Assembly (NCBI RefSeq): GCF_900637635.1
Contig: NZ_LR134383.1
Coordinates: forward strand, 1,643,501-1,707,500
DNA length: 64,000 nt
Source of the DNA: Legionella jordanis
GTDB taxonomy: Bacteria; Pseudomonadota; Gammaproteobacteria; Legionellales; Legionellaceae
Direction: 5' to 3'
The first letter of the stretch is position 1. Each line of letters opens with the position of its first letter. A model generated the notes under the pieces. The model saw only the letters and a list, made by a program, of their open reading frames with translations. It had not been told where the DNA came from and did not search any database. Positions 42,273-51,269 of this stretch are shown here, piece after piece. The translations under genes and the position numbers were made by a program.

Positions 42273-44533
42273 TGCACACCCCTCTAGCAACCTATAGATT
42301 GCAGTTAAATAAGCAGTTTAATTTCGAAGCCGTGCTTGCCCTTTTGCCCTATTTTAAGCAGCTTGGGATAAGCGATTTGTACTTATCCCCTATTTTGCAA
42401 GCACAGCCAGGAAGTACCCATGGCTATGACGTGGCTGATTTTAAAAAAATCAGCGATGATTTAGGCGGACGGCAGGCCTTTGAAAACTTAGCAAAGGCGG
42501 CCAAACAGGATGGATTATCCCTTTGTCTGGACATTGTACCTAACCACATGGCTGCGACCGAGCACAATCCCTATTGGAGAGATGTATTAGCCAATGGCCA
42601 GTCATCAAAGTTCAGCTATCTCTTTGATATTCGCTGGGATAAATCCGAACAGGGAAAACTGCGTTACCGCCGATTTTTTGATATTAACGAGTTAGTTTGC
42701 TTAAACGCTGAACGCGAGGACGTCTTCTTTGAAACCCATGGACTAATTTTGGAGTTGATTGAACAAGATCTAATACAAGGGTTGCGTGTGGACCATATTG
42801 ATGGCCTCAGAAAACCCAAAGAATATCTTGAGCGCTTAAGACAAGCCATTGGCAAACCTTTTTTTATAGTGGTTGAAAAAATTCTCGGCTATGATGAAAC
42901 CCTGCCCCCTAGCTGGCCTCTTGCTGGAACGACAGGCTATGAATTTTTAAATCAAGTTAACAAACTCTATGTATTTGATGGGAATTTACCCAAGCTAATT
43001 TCTATCCATGACAACTTTAGCGGCAATACCAAAACTTTTCACGAAATTAAAGAAGAATCACTTCAATTGGTGATTTCAAATTTATTTGAATTTGAAGCGA
43101 AAAATTTGATTGCCGCTCTTGATAAACTGCTGAGCACTTACCCTACAGAGGACATCAGGCAATTTTTTCTGACTTTCTCCCAAAAAATGCCCATATACCG
43201 GCTGTATAACGATGCCGCTCTTATCTATTATCAGGAAAAAATTATTCATCAAATTATTAAACATATTCCTTTAAGGTATGAAAATTTAAGCCTTTTATTC
43301 CAGGACTTGCTTCTTAAATTCTTTCCGGAGGACTTCAAAGATAAACAAAAGCACTGGCAAAGTTGGCGAAGCAGCTGGGAGGTATTTAGCGGCCCTGTTA
43401 TGGCGAAAGGATACGAGGATACCGCCTGTTACCGTTATAATGTTCTTTTGTCTTTAAATGAAGTAGGCAGCTCCCCAGAATATTATTATTCGGCCGGCAG
43501 TTTGAAACATTTTCATGATGCAAATGAAACCCGTGTCAAACATTGGCCCCATACTATGAATGCAAGTTCCACCCATGACAGCAAACGAAGCGAAGATTTA
43601 CGAGCCAGATTGAATGCCCTAAGCGAGTGGGCTGAAGATTGGGATCATTTGTTAGGTACATTAGAGCAACTTAACCAGCATAAGAAAACAAATTTATTGA
43701 ATCAAGAAGCGCCCGATCAAAGTGACGAAATGTTGCTTTATCAAACCTTACTGGGGGTATGGCCGTTGAAACAGGATTTAGGGGAATTGCAGCAAAGGCT
43801 CAATGTCTTTTTGAATAAAGCTTTGCGTGAAAGAAAGCAACACACTTCCTGGTCCGCTCCGAATGATCAATATGAAAAAGCTTGCCTCTTTTTTACAAAA
43901 GCTTTACTCGATGATGACGGTTTTATAAAAACCTTACTCCCCCTTCAAGAAAAGCTGGCTTTCTACGGCATGCTTAATTCTCTATCTCAACTCATACTTA
44001 AAAGCACTGCTCCAGGAACTCCTGATTTTTATCAGGGCAATGAAGTTTGGCGGTTTGATTTGGTTGATCCCGACAACCGACAGGCGATTGATTTTAAGGC
44101 CCTTAAGAATTTATTCAGTGACGAGCCTTTACATAAACTATTAAACCATTGGAAAGATGGGGAAATAAAGTTTAATTTAACCCATCGACTTCTATGGCTG
44201 AGACATCAATTCAAAGACATTTTCCTTAGAGGCGATTATCAACCCTTGTTTGCAGTTGGTCCTTTAGCTCAGCACATTATTGCCTTTAGTCGAAAATTTA
44301 AAGAGCAGACCCTGATTGTGGTGACGACTCGCTGGTTTAGTCAATTGATTGCCTGTAATGAATCTTGGAACCCTAGGCGCTTTACCTCCGAAATGATTAC
44401 TTTACCAGAAGCACAATGCTACAAATCTCTTTTGGGAGAGAAAAGCATGGAATTCAAAGGTGTTAATCATTCCATTCAACATCTATTAAGTGAACTCCCT
44501 TTCACCGTCTTAATGAGCAGCTCTGGTGAATGA
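42272..44533 (+). CDS. treY: TreY, maltooligosyltrehalose synthase
   Basis: TreY (GH13_26) converts the reducing end of an alpha-glucan chain into a trehalose unit. Family motifs are clear: TYRLQLN at the N-terminus, LYLSPILQAQPGSTHGYDV (about 34-52), DIVPNHMA (about 87), YRRFFDINEL (about 130), nucleophile in LRVDHIDGLR (about 173), Glu in VVEKILG (about 202), TTGYEFLNQV, SSTHDSKRSEDLR (about 431) and GTPDFYQGNE. The protein is 753 aa. The roughly 70-residue segment that separates FDxxW from YRRFFD in characterised TreY proteins (with an LPILG motif) is missing. GGAGG is 4 nt before the ATG. It is the last gene of the operon. Confidence 0.93.
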   Translation: MHTPLATYRLQLNKQFNFEAVLALLPYFKQLGISDLYLSPILQAQPGSTHGYDVADFKKISDDLGGRQAFENLAKAAKQDGLSLCLDIVPNHMAATEHNPYWRDVLANGQSSKFSYLFDIRWDKSEQGKLRYRRFFDINELVCLNAEREDVFFETHGLILELIEQDLIQGLRVDHIDGLRKPKEYLERLRQAIGKPFFIVVEKILGYDETLPPSWPLAGTTGYEFLNQVNKLYVFDGNLPKLISIHDNFSGNTKTFHEIKEESLQLVISNLFEFEAKNLIAALDKLLSTYPTEDIRQFFLTFSQKMPIYRLYNDAALIYYQEKIIHQIIKHIPLRYENLSLLFQDLLLKFFPEDFKDKQKHWQSWRSSWEVFSGPVMAKGYEDTACYRYNVLLSLNEVGSSPEYYYSAGSLKHFHDANETRVKHWPHTMNASSTHDSKRSEDLRARLNALSEWAEDWDHLLGTLEQLNQHKKTNLLNQEAPDQSDEMLLYQTLLGVWPLKQDLGELQQRLNVFLNKALRERKQHTSWSAPNDQYEKACLFFTKALLDDDGFIKTLLPLQEKLAFYGMLNSLSQLILKSTAPGTPDFYQGNEVWRFDLVDPDNRQAIDFKALKNLFSDEPLHKLLNHWKDGEIKFNLTHRLLWLRHQFKDIFLRGDYQPLFAVGPLAQHIIAFSRKFKEQTLIVVTTRWFSQLIACNESWNPRRFTSEMITLPEAQCYKSLLGEKSMEFKGVNHSIQHLLSELPFTVLMSSSGE

Positions 44534-44539
44534 GCATGG

Positions 44540-45904
44540 CTAAGATGAATAAAGGGCAAGAGCATCATTGGCATTGACAAAGGCTGTTAATGTTCCATTC
44601 GCATCAACCTGATAGCTTGGACCTGTGCATTTGCCACCGTCCGTGATATCTCCATGAATGATGTCGCAATACACTCCTGGCCATAATGAAGTTTGAAACG
44701 TTGCGTTTAAAGTTTGATTTTCGTGATTAATAATAACAAATCCCTTACTGCCCCGGCCAAACGCAATGGCATTATTGTTGTTAGACCACCAATCGGTCAG
44801 AGGCTGCCCTTGGACAGCATTGTAAAACGCAACCATATTTGCAAGTGCCCGCCAACGATGTTGGCATAACCAATTATTAAAACAGGGTCTCGCTTCGGGT
44901 GAACCAGAATCTGCATTGCTAAATTGATAGCCAGAATAAACGTTAGGAGAGCCATAAGGGTAAGACAACATAAAAATGTTAGCTAAAATGTAATTTTGAC
45001 CATCCTTGTAATTCAATGTAGAACCATTTCGCTCAGTATCCCAGTTATCAATAAACACTCGAGCCTTTTGACTGGCTAAATAACCCCAACCCTCACCAAA
45101 ATTTGCTAAATAATGCAATTTCTCGTTATTAAATACCCGCTTTAAATCCCTACCGTAGCGAAACTCGTCAATATCTCCCAAATGAAGATACTCTTCAGGC
45201 TGAACAGCTTCTCCTTCGCCATAAATCACTTCTTGAACCCAGAATACATTCTTATTCAATTTAGCCTTGATTGCTTCTAAATCCGCTGCAGAAATATGCT
45301 TTGCAGCATCAATACGGAAACCATCCACCTGAAGACTAATCAGATGATTTAAAAAAGCAGCCAAGTTACTTCTAACATAATGGCTTGCGGTATCCAAATC
45401 AGCCAGGCTGTCCAGTTCACAATTCTGCACGTTGTCTCGGTTGCGATAGTCGTAAATGGGCGAATGGCACCAATGGAAATCCTGTACCTGGTAAGTACCA
45501 GGATAATCGTATTTGCTGTACACAGAACCGCCCGTTCCAAGCCCCCCGCCCTTGGTCATGTGATTTAAAACAACATCTACAATTATCTTAATACCGGCCT
45601 GATGGCAGCGAGCAATCATTTTTTTAAATGCTTCTTCACCACCCAGCCTTCCTGCAATGCGGTAGCTCACAGGTTGATAAGAAACCCACCATTGTGACCC
45701 CTGAACGTGTTCATGAACCGGTGAGGTTTCGACATAGCCATATCCTAAACTGGCTAATTTAGGGCATTCTGCAGCGATGTCTTCGAATGGCCATTGAAAG
45801 AGGGTTACAGTCACATTTTTAACAGATGGAGGTGAGGCAGAAGTATAATTGGAAAACAACCCTAAGGCACAGACAACAAACCAGCGAAAGCCAAAATAAC
45901 CCAT
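44540..45904 (-). CDS. Secreted GH13 alpha-amylase
   Basis: An exported alpha-amylase of about 454 aa with animal-type organisation. The signal peptide (MGYFGFRWFVVCALGLFSNY, cut after TSA near residue 24) follows ATG 45904, preceded by AGGGA at 5 nt; the longer frame from 45952 has no ribosome site. Motifs: DVVLNHMTKG (about 112), nucleophile in VDGFRIDAAKH (about 205), acid/base in VQEVIYGEGE (about 234) and the third Asp in FIDNWDTERN (about 296). The C-terminus has the small beta domain. It is convergent with treY, 6 nt apart, and could degrade external or host glycogen/starch to maltodextrins. Confidence 0.92.
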   Translation of the reverse strand: MGYFGFRWFVVCALGLFSNYTSASPPSVKNVTVTLFQWPFEDIAAECPKLASLGYGYVETSPVHEHVQGSQWWVSYQPVSYRIAGRLGGEEAFKKMIARCHQAGIKIIVDVVLNHMTKGGGLGTGGSVYSKYDYPGTYQVQDFHWCHSPIYDYRNRDNVQNCELDSLADLDTASHYVRSNLAAFLNHLISLQVDGFRIDAAKHISAADLEAIKAKLNKNVFWVQEVIYGEGEAVQPEEYLHLGDIDEFRYGRDLKRVFNNEKLHYLANFGEGWGYLASQKARVFIDNWDTERNGSTLNYKDGQNYILANIFMLSYPYGSPNVYSGYQFSNADSGSPEARPCFNNWLCQHRWRALANMVAFYNAVQGQPLTDWWSNNNNAIAFGRGSKGFVIINHENQTLNATFQTSLWPGVYCDIIHGDITDGGKCTGPSYQVDANGTLTAFVNANDALALYSS

Positions 45905-46065
45905 TTTTATCCCTAAAATTATAAAATAATTTTTTACTAAGCTTGTATCCAATCAAGATTATGGACATTCCTATCTTTGCTGAATATTCAGAAGGATTGT
46001 GTTTACCCTATGGAAAACATGAATTAAATTGAGGTGCAGAGGGAAAAACCGAGTGAAACCCCTAA

Positions 46066-47442
46066 TCAATCCTTCATCCGTGTTGATTTGAAAAAATCCA
46101 AGGCACGCTGTCTTGCCCAATGATGATTGATGATTGGCTCTGGATAATTGCGGACAATATTTCCTTTTGAATCCCTTCTTAATTCAGGAAGCCACTGGCA
46201 TAAATAACCCCCATCCTTATCAAATTTTTCAATCTGTACACTTGGATTTAATATACGAAAATAAGGCGCGGCATCAACACCACAACCTGCAACCCATTGC
46301 CAGTTGACAGCATTGCATGCCACATCCGCATCAACCAAGGTTTGCATGAACCAATCCGCCCCCTTTCGCCAGTCGATTAATAAATCTTTCACCAGGAAAG
46401 AAGCAGCGACCATACGTACTCGATTTGGCATATACCCGACCTCCCATAACTGACGCATACCAGCATCCACCATTGGAAAGCCGGTTAACCCTTTCCGCCA
46501 TTTTTCAAACAAAATAGGACTTTCTTCCCATTGAAGATGATCAAAAGAGCCTTTAAAACTCTTTTTGGCCAGAAATGGAAAATGATGCAGCAAATAGTAG
46601 GAAAATTCACGCCAGGCCAATTCTTGCAAAAATTTTGTGATCGAAGTCCTTTGTTCCGCATTGTAGGGCTTTACTTGCTCAATGCTTTTCCAAATTTGCT
46701 GGGGGCTGATTTCCCCGAAGTGTACATGAGGTGATAGTTTTGAGCCCATGTCTTTTTCTGGGTAATCACGCCATATCGCGTAATCTTTGATGTTGTTATC
46801 CAGGAATGCAGTCAAACGTTCACCTGCTCCTGTCTCTCCTGGTTGCCAGTAATTTGCAAACTTATTAGACCAGGGTAAAGTTGACCTCAATAAGCCTAGA
46901 TCTTCAAGCGTCAGAGCCTCGATGGGGTAATTTTCTGGCCAACGAGCTATTTTATTTCGGGTTGTAAGATCAAGTTGACTTAATAGTTGCTTCCAAAAGG
47001 CTGAGAATACCCGAAACGGTTTGTGGTTTTGGTTTAAAATCAAGTTCGGTTCATGCAATAGGCTTCCATTTGAAATAAGTATTTGTGTTCCTCGAGACTT
47101 AAGTTTCTCCTCAATAAGTTTATCTCGTCCTGCATGAGCTGGATCATAACGGCGATTCCAAAAGATGGCCTTAACGGAATGGTTGTTAACCAGATTAGAC
47201 AGGACAGATAAAGCATCACCTTGTTTGTAAAATAATTCCAACCCTTGTTTACGTAATTGGATGTGTAATTGCCTTAAGGATTCATGAAGCCACCATGCTT
47301 GAGCAGTACCCTTTATTTGCTCGAGAGAGTGATCAGCAATATAGAGAGGAATAATTAAATCATAACGCTCACAAGCAGCGGCAAGAGCAGGATTATCAGC
47401 AAGTCTTAAATCCTGTTGGAACCACATAACCGCTACCTGCAT
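46066..47442 (-). CDS. phrB: Deoxyribodipyrimidine photolyase
   Basis: A 458-aa class I CPD photolyase that repairs UV-made pyrimidine dimers using FAD and light. The N-terminal antenna-binding domain starts MQVAVMWFQQDLRLADNPAL. The FAD domain has GAGERLTAFLD (about 212-222), QELAWREFSYYLLHHF (about 275) and the long active-site stretch with FPMVDAGMRQL, MPNRVRM, and AVNWQWVAGCGVDAAPYFR (about 378-396). A full length and intact C-terminal Trp residues suggest activity. It is divergent from the DUF523/DUF1722 gene with 75 nt between the starts. Confidence 0.94.
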   Translation of the reverse strand: MQVAVMWFQQDLRLADNPALAAACERYDLIIPLYIADHSLEQIKGTAQAWWLHESLRQLHIQLRKQGLELFYKQGDALSVLSNLVNNHSVKAIFWNRRYDPAHAGRDKLIEEKLKSRGTQILISNGSLLHEPNLILNQNHKPFRVFSAFWKQLLSQLDLTTRNKIARWPENYPIEALTLEDLGLLRSTLPWSNKFANYWQPGETGAGERLTAFLDNNIKDYAIWRDYPEKDMGSKLSPHVHFGEISPQQIWKSIEQVKPYNAEQRTSITKFLQELAWREFSYYLLHHFPFLAKKSFKGSFDHLQWEESPILFEKWRKGLTGFPMVDAGMRQLWEVGYMPNRVRMVAASFLVKDLLIDWRKGADWFMQTLVDADVACNAVNWQWVAGCGVDAAPYFRILNPSVQIEKFDKDGGYLCQWLPELRRDSKGNIVRNYPEPIINHHWARQRALDFFKSTRMKD

Positions 47443-47517
47443 ACTTTCTCCATGATTTGGCTTAATGTAAAGCCTGTTTTATTATGAATAAATGAATGGC
47501 ATAAGTGTGCATCAATC

Positions 47518-48486
47518 ATGGGCAAAGTTAAATACAATCTTCAAAAGAACATTTTAATCGGTATTTCTTCTTGCCTCCTGGGAGAAAAAGTCCGCTTTGA
47601 TGGTGGTCACAAACGGGATGACTACATTTGCAGCCTGCTTGCAAACTATGTCAAATTTTTGCCTATCTGTCCGGAAGTTGCCATTGGCATGGGGATTCCA
47701 AGGCCTCCAGTTCGACTGGTTGGTAATCCTCAGAATCCGCGAATGATTGAGATCAATCATCCGGAGAAGGATTACACCAGTAAAATGCTTGAGTTTGCAA
47801 AAGAGAGTATGGTGCAACTCCAATATGTGAGTGCCTATATTTTAAAGAGCAAATCACCCTCTTGTGGATGGAAGCGAGTAAAAGTATATCAATCTGAAGG
47901 CAAACAGCCCCAACTTTCCCAAGGGCTTTATGCCAAAATTCTTGAAAAAACCTACCCTAATTTACCGATAGAGGAAGAAGGACGGCTGATGGATCCACGG
48001 CTAAGGGAAAATTTTATTGAGCGTTTATTTATCTATAAAGAATGGCAGGAATTATTGGAAAATGGTTTAAACCCTTCGTCCCTAATTGCCTTCCATACCC
48101 GTCATAAACTAAGCCTTTTAGCCCACCATCCTTTAAGCTATAGCCGACTTGGGCGGGCACTCAGCCAGTTGGATAAAGAGAATTTTGCCATTTTGGCTGA
48201 GGCATATATTTCTGAACTCATGCAAGCCCTTAAATTTATAGCCACACCCAAAAAGCACGCCAATGTGTTGCAGCATTGCTTTGGATATTTCAAAAAAGTT
48301 TTGCCGAGGGAAGATAAGGAAGAGTTGCTCGAATCCATTGATAATTATCGCCTAGGCTTGATTCCATTGATTGTGCCAATCACTCTTCTCAATCATCACC
48401 TTAGGCATCATGCCCAACCTTATCTTGAAAACCAAAGTTATTTAGCACCCTATCCCGCTGAGCTGATGCTGAGGAACCACATTTAA
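47518..48486 (+). CDS. DUF523-DUF1722 (YbgA-like) protein
   Basis: A 322-aa two-domain protein. The N-terminal DUF523 domain (about 10-155) has the three conserved Cys: ISSCLLGEKVRFDGG (Cys20), PICPEVAIGMG (about 52) and SPSCGWKR (about 118). Stand-alone DUF523 proteins (TudS) bind a [4Fe-4S] cluster with these Cys and desulphurise thiouracil. The C-terminal DUF1722 domain (about 200-315, FHTRHKLSLLAHHP) is the YbgA part. E. coli ybgA also lies next to phr, so the pairing with photolyase is conserved. Function is not established. Confidence 0.85.
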   Translation: MGKVKYNLQKNILIGISSCLLGEKVRFDGGHKRDDYICSLLANYVKFLPICPEVAIGMGIPRPPVRLVGNPQNPRMIEINHPEKDYTSKMLEFAKESMVQLQYVSAYILKSKSPSCGWKRVKVYQSEGKQPQLSQGLYAKILEKTYPNLPIEEEGRLMDPRLRENFIERLFIYKEWQELLENGLNPSSLIAFHTRHKLSLLAHHPLSYSRLGRALSQLDKENFAILAEAYISELMQALKFIATPKKHANVLQHCFGYFKKVLPREDKEELLESIDNYRLGLIPLIVPITLLNHHLRHHAQPYLENQSYLAPYPAELMLRNHI

Positions 48487-48491
48487 TCCCG

Positions 48492-49898
48492 CTAGCTCAC
48501 GTTTTCCCCTTCAAGCGTCCTTTCAGGGATTTCAATTAGTTCATGTCCATCATTCTGTTTCAGGAAAAGAAAGATGGGAATGGTGCACAGTGTAAGCAAT
48601 CCCATTCCCAAAAACGCCTCATGAAATACACGCACTGTTAAATGGGCTTCATGAAAGCCTGAAAAAATTCGCACTAAAATGGCTGCTACCGCCACACCGA
48701 AGCTTTGTGCCAATTGCTGGACAGTGCTCATTATGCTTGTGGCCGAACTCATATTGTCTTCATGAACATTCGCATAAGCTAAGGAATTCATTGCTGTGTA
48801 TTGCAAAGCAATTAAGAAACCGTAGATAAAAGTCAAAACAGCTAAACCATACAAGGACATGGAATAGCTAACCAATACGAAAGAACACAATGAAAGCGCA
48901 ACCAGTACCGTATTTATAATGAGCAAATTTTTATAGCCAAATAAGCGCAAAATTGAAAGAGACAAAGGTTTCACCAGCAGAACACCTAAAGCGATTGGTG
49001 CTAATAACAGTCCTGAAAGCTGGGCTGAAAAACCAAGGCCAATTTGAATTAATAATGGGAGCAAAAAAGGTAAACCACCAAAACCTAGCCTTGCAACCAG
49101 ATTGCCGATGACTGAAATTCGAAAAGTACGGATCGCAAGCAGTTCCATCTTCACCACCGGATGCTTGCTTGACCTGGAGTGCTTTATGTAAAACAACATC
49201 AGCAAAATTGCAGCAGCAATAATCATCAAAGAATAAGAGTGTGTTTCACTGGATTCACTGAATAACGATAAACCAAAAGTTAAAGCGGCTAATGAACTGC
49301 CAAACAAGACAAAACCAATTTTATCCAGCTTATGCACTGGCCTTGCGGGCATTGCCGGCAGCAACAAATTCGCAAGAACGATGGTTAGCAATCCAATAGG
49401 AACATTAACCCAAAATATCCAGCGCCATGAAATATGGGTCGTGATAAATCCTCCTATTACGGGTCCAGACATCATGCCAATCGCAGCAACCATTACTACT
49501 ATGCTCATTTTTGCGATGAGCTCATGACGTTCACAGGTTCGAATAATGATTAAACGCCCCACTGGCAGAGTTAACGAACCACCGAGTCCCTGAGCAATTC
49601 GAGCGAGAACCAATCCCTCTAAACTCTGAGTGGAACCGCAAGCTATTGAGCTAAGAGTAAATAGAAAAACAGCGGAAATAAACGTTTTTTTAGCTCCAAA
49701 TTTATCCGCTATCCAACCACTTATGGGAATAAAAATTGCGAGACTAAGCAAATAACTGATAAGAGCGAGCTTCAAATCAATCGGATTTGCCTTAAGACTC
49801 TTGGCCATGACAGGAATAGCCGTGTTGATGACCGTGGTATCAACCGCCTCCATAAACATGGCAAAAGCTACAATGACTAGAATAATATTCTTTTTCAT
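48492..49898 (-). CDS. MFS multidrug exporter, DHA2 family
   Basis: A transporter of about 468 aa with about 13-14 hydrophobic helices, of the 14-helix DHA2 (EmrB/MdtD-like) type. Helix 1 carries DTTVINTAIPVMA (about residues 20-32), a marker of this group, and the loop after helix 2 has GWIADKFGAKKTF. R-rich motif C region GPVIGGFITTHISWRWIFWV (about 148-167) indicates an antiporter. ATG 49898 with upstream GAGAG is preferred to ATG 49919. Substrate is unknown. No membrane-fusion partner is encoded nearby. Confidence 0.87.
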   Translation of the reverse strand: MKKNIILVIVAFAMFMEAVDTTVINTAIPVMAKSLKANPIDLKLALISYLLSLAIFIPISGWIADKFGAKKTFISAVFLFTLSSIACGSTQSLEGLVLARIAQGLGGSLTLPVGRLIIIRTCERHELIAKMSIVVMVAAIGMMSGPVIGGFITTHISWRWIFWVNVPIGLLTIVLANLLLPAMPARPVHKLDKIGFVLFGSSLAALTFGLSLFSESSETHSYSLMIIAAAILLMLFYIKHSRSSKHPVVKMELLAIRTFRISVIGNLVARLGFGGLPFLLPLLIQIGLGFSAQLSGLLLAPIALGVLLVKPLSLSILRLFGYKNLLIINTVLVALSLCSFVLVSYSMSLYGLAVLTFIYGFLIALQYTAMNSLAYANVHEDNMSSATSIMSTVQQLAQSFGVAVAAILVRIFSGFHEAHLTVRVFHEAFLGMGLLTLCTIPIFLFLKQNDGHELIEIPERTLEGENVS

Positions 49899-50096
49899 AA
49901 TGCTAACTCTCAGATGCATTTGCCTTATTCAGACCCTTTAATATCACACTATCGGTCGCCCTCGAGCAATTTTGGAGAGTGGATGAACATTGCACGTCCC
50001 ATTGATCTAATTGTGTCGAGTATCGCTTGAATTTGACTTCTTGAGCAGGAGTCCTTAACCATAGCAAAATTTAGTATCAGCTGCACCGAATTTAAT

Positions 50097-51119
50097 TTAA
50101 AAATCAATACAGAGTAATTCTCTTATAACCGAGGTGGCGTAAGAGCCTGACTTGAGTTTAAAGGATAACTGAATGCTGTCTTTAGCAAAATCCCAATTTA
50201 AATGCTCCACTTTTAAAACCATTGGTCTGTAAGCAAGCTCTAAACCATTTTTTTCCAGGGCGTCACACCAGTCCCAATGAGAAGACAGTGCTTTCTTCTG
50301 GAGCTCAAGAGCCTCTCCCACCACCTTATTCTCCCCAACACCCCAAAGAGGGGCAGCCGGAGAAATATCGCCTTCGCGGATTCTTCGCGCAATTTCTTCA
50401 TCTGGGTTGGTTTCTGGAAAGATACTGTTTTTTCCAGCTAATTGCATGACATCCCCTGCCAGCGCTTTATTCCAGCTTCCACAAGCAACACGCTCCGATA
50501 GAATTCGGTTAAATAAAAAAGAACGAGCCGCAGAGTAGTAGATTCCTCTTAAAAAACGGTTTTTGACTTTGATTTGATTAAACAGCAGTTTCTCAGCTTT
50601 TAGCAGATTGGAGTCCTCATAACCAAATCGCTGAGCTCCAAAATAATTTGGAACACCTTGTTGGTTTATCAACTCCAGACGCTTTTCCAGGTCTGAAAAA
50701 TCATGCACTTCACGAATAACAAGTTGAAATTCATTCCCCAACAAGGCACCAGTTTTTAATTTTTTAAGATGACGCTGGCTATTGATGACTTTCCAGCCAT
50801 CCCCTTTAAGCTCGTTCGCGAAAGGAATTTCTTCTCCTGGGCAATGAACCGAAAACCATTGAGTCGTTAAAGCATTCTTATCTTTTAATCCCGCATAGGA
50901 AATCAGTTTTTCAGATTTTCCCAAAGTGCGGGCTAAGGCTTTATGCAACTCCTCTGTGTTCATCCCGATTTTCTCAATTTGTAAAAACAAATGCTCGCCA
51001 TGTCCACTGGGTTCAAACCCCAAGATCTCACGAACCTGAAAATCTTCAGGTGAAGCCTTTATTTGACCTGAGGAAATAGGCTTACCGAAGGCAAAAGCCA
51101 AAGAATTTAGACATGACAT
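50097..51119 (-). CDS. truD: TruD, tRNA pseudouridine-13 synthase
   Basis: TruD isomerises U13 of tRNA-Glu to pseudouridine. The 340-aa sequence has the catalytic Asp in YAGLKDKNALTTQWFS (about residues 75-90), FxVxE-type start AFGKPISSGQIKASPEDFQV and the TRUD insertion domain with NYFGAQRFGYEDSNL (about 158-172). It is a normal, intact copy, flanked by a drug exporter and an unknown gene. Confidence 0.95.
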   Translation of the reverse strand: MSCLNSLAFAFGKPISSGQIKASPEDFQVREILGFEPSGHGEHLFLQIEKIGMNTEELHKALARTLGKSEKLISYAGLKDKNALTTQWFSVHCPGEEIPFANELKGDGWKVINSQRHLKKLKTGALLGNEFQLVIREVHDFSDLEKRLELINQQGVPNYFGAQRFGYEDSNLLKAEKLLFNQIKVKNRFLRGIYYSAARSFLFNRILSERVACGSWNKALAGDVMQLAGKNSIFPETNPDEEIARRIREGDISPAAPLWGVGENKVVGEALELQKKALSSHWDWCDALEKNGLELAYRPMVLKVEHLNWDFAKDSIQLSFKLKSGSYATSVIRELLCIDF

Positions 51120-51269
51120 AGTGTGAGACCTTTCTTAAGACAAACGCCGATGAGCCTCTAATGATACCTGTTTGCCAAAGAAAATAAATAGCACCAACTG
51201 AACAATTTTTAATCTTTTCTTAAGTTAACTGTGTCAAACTATTTTCATGTACAGATGAGGATAGCCGCG

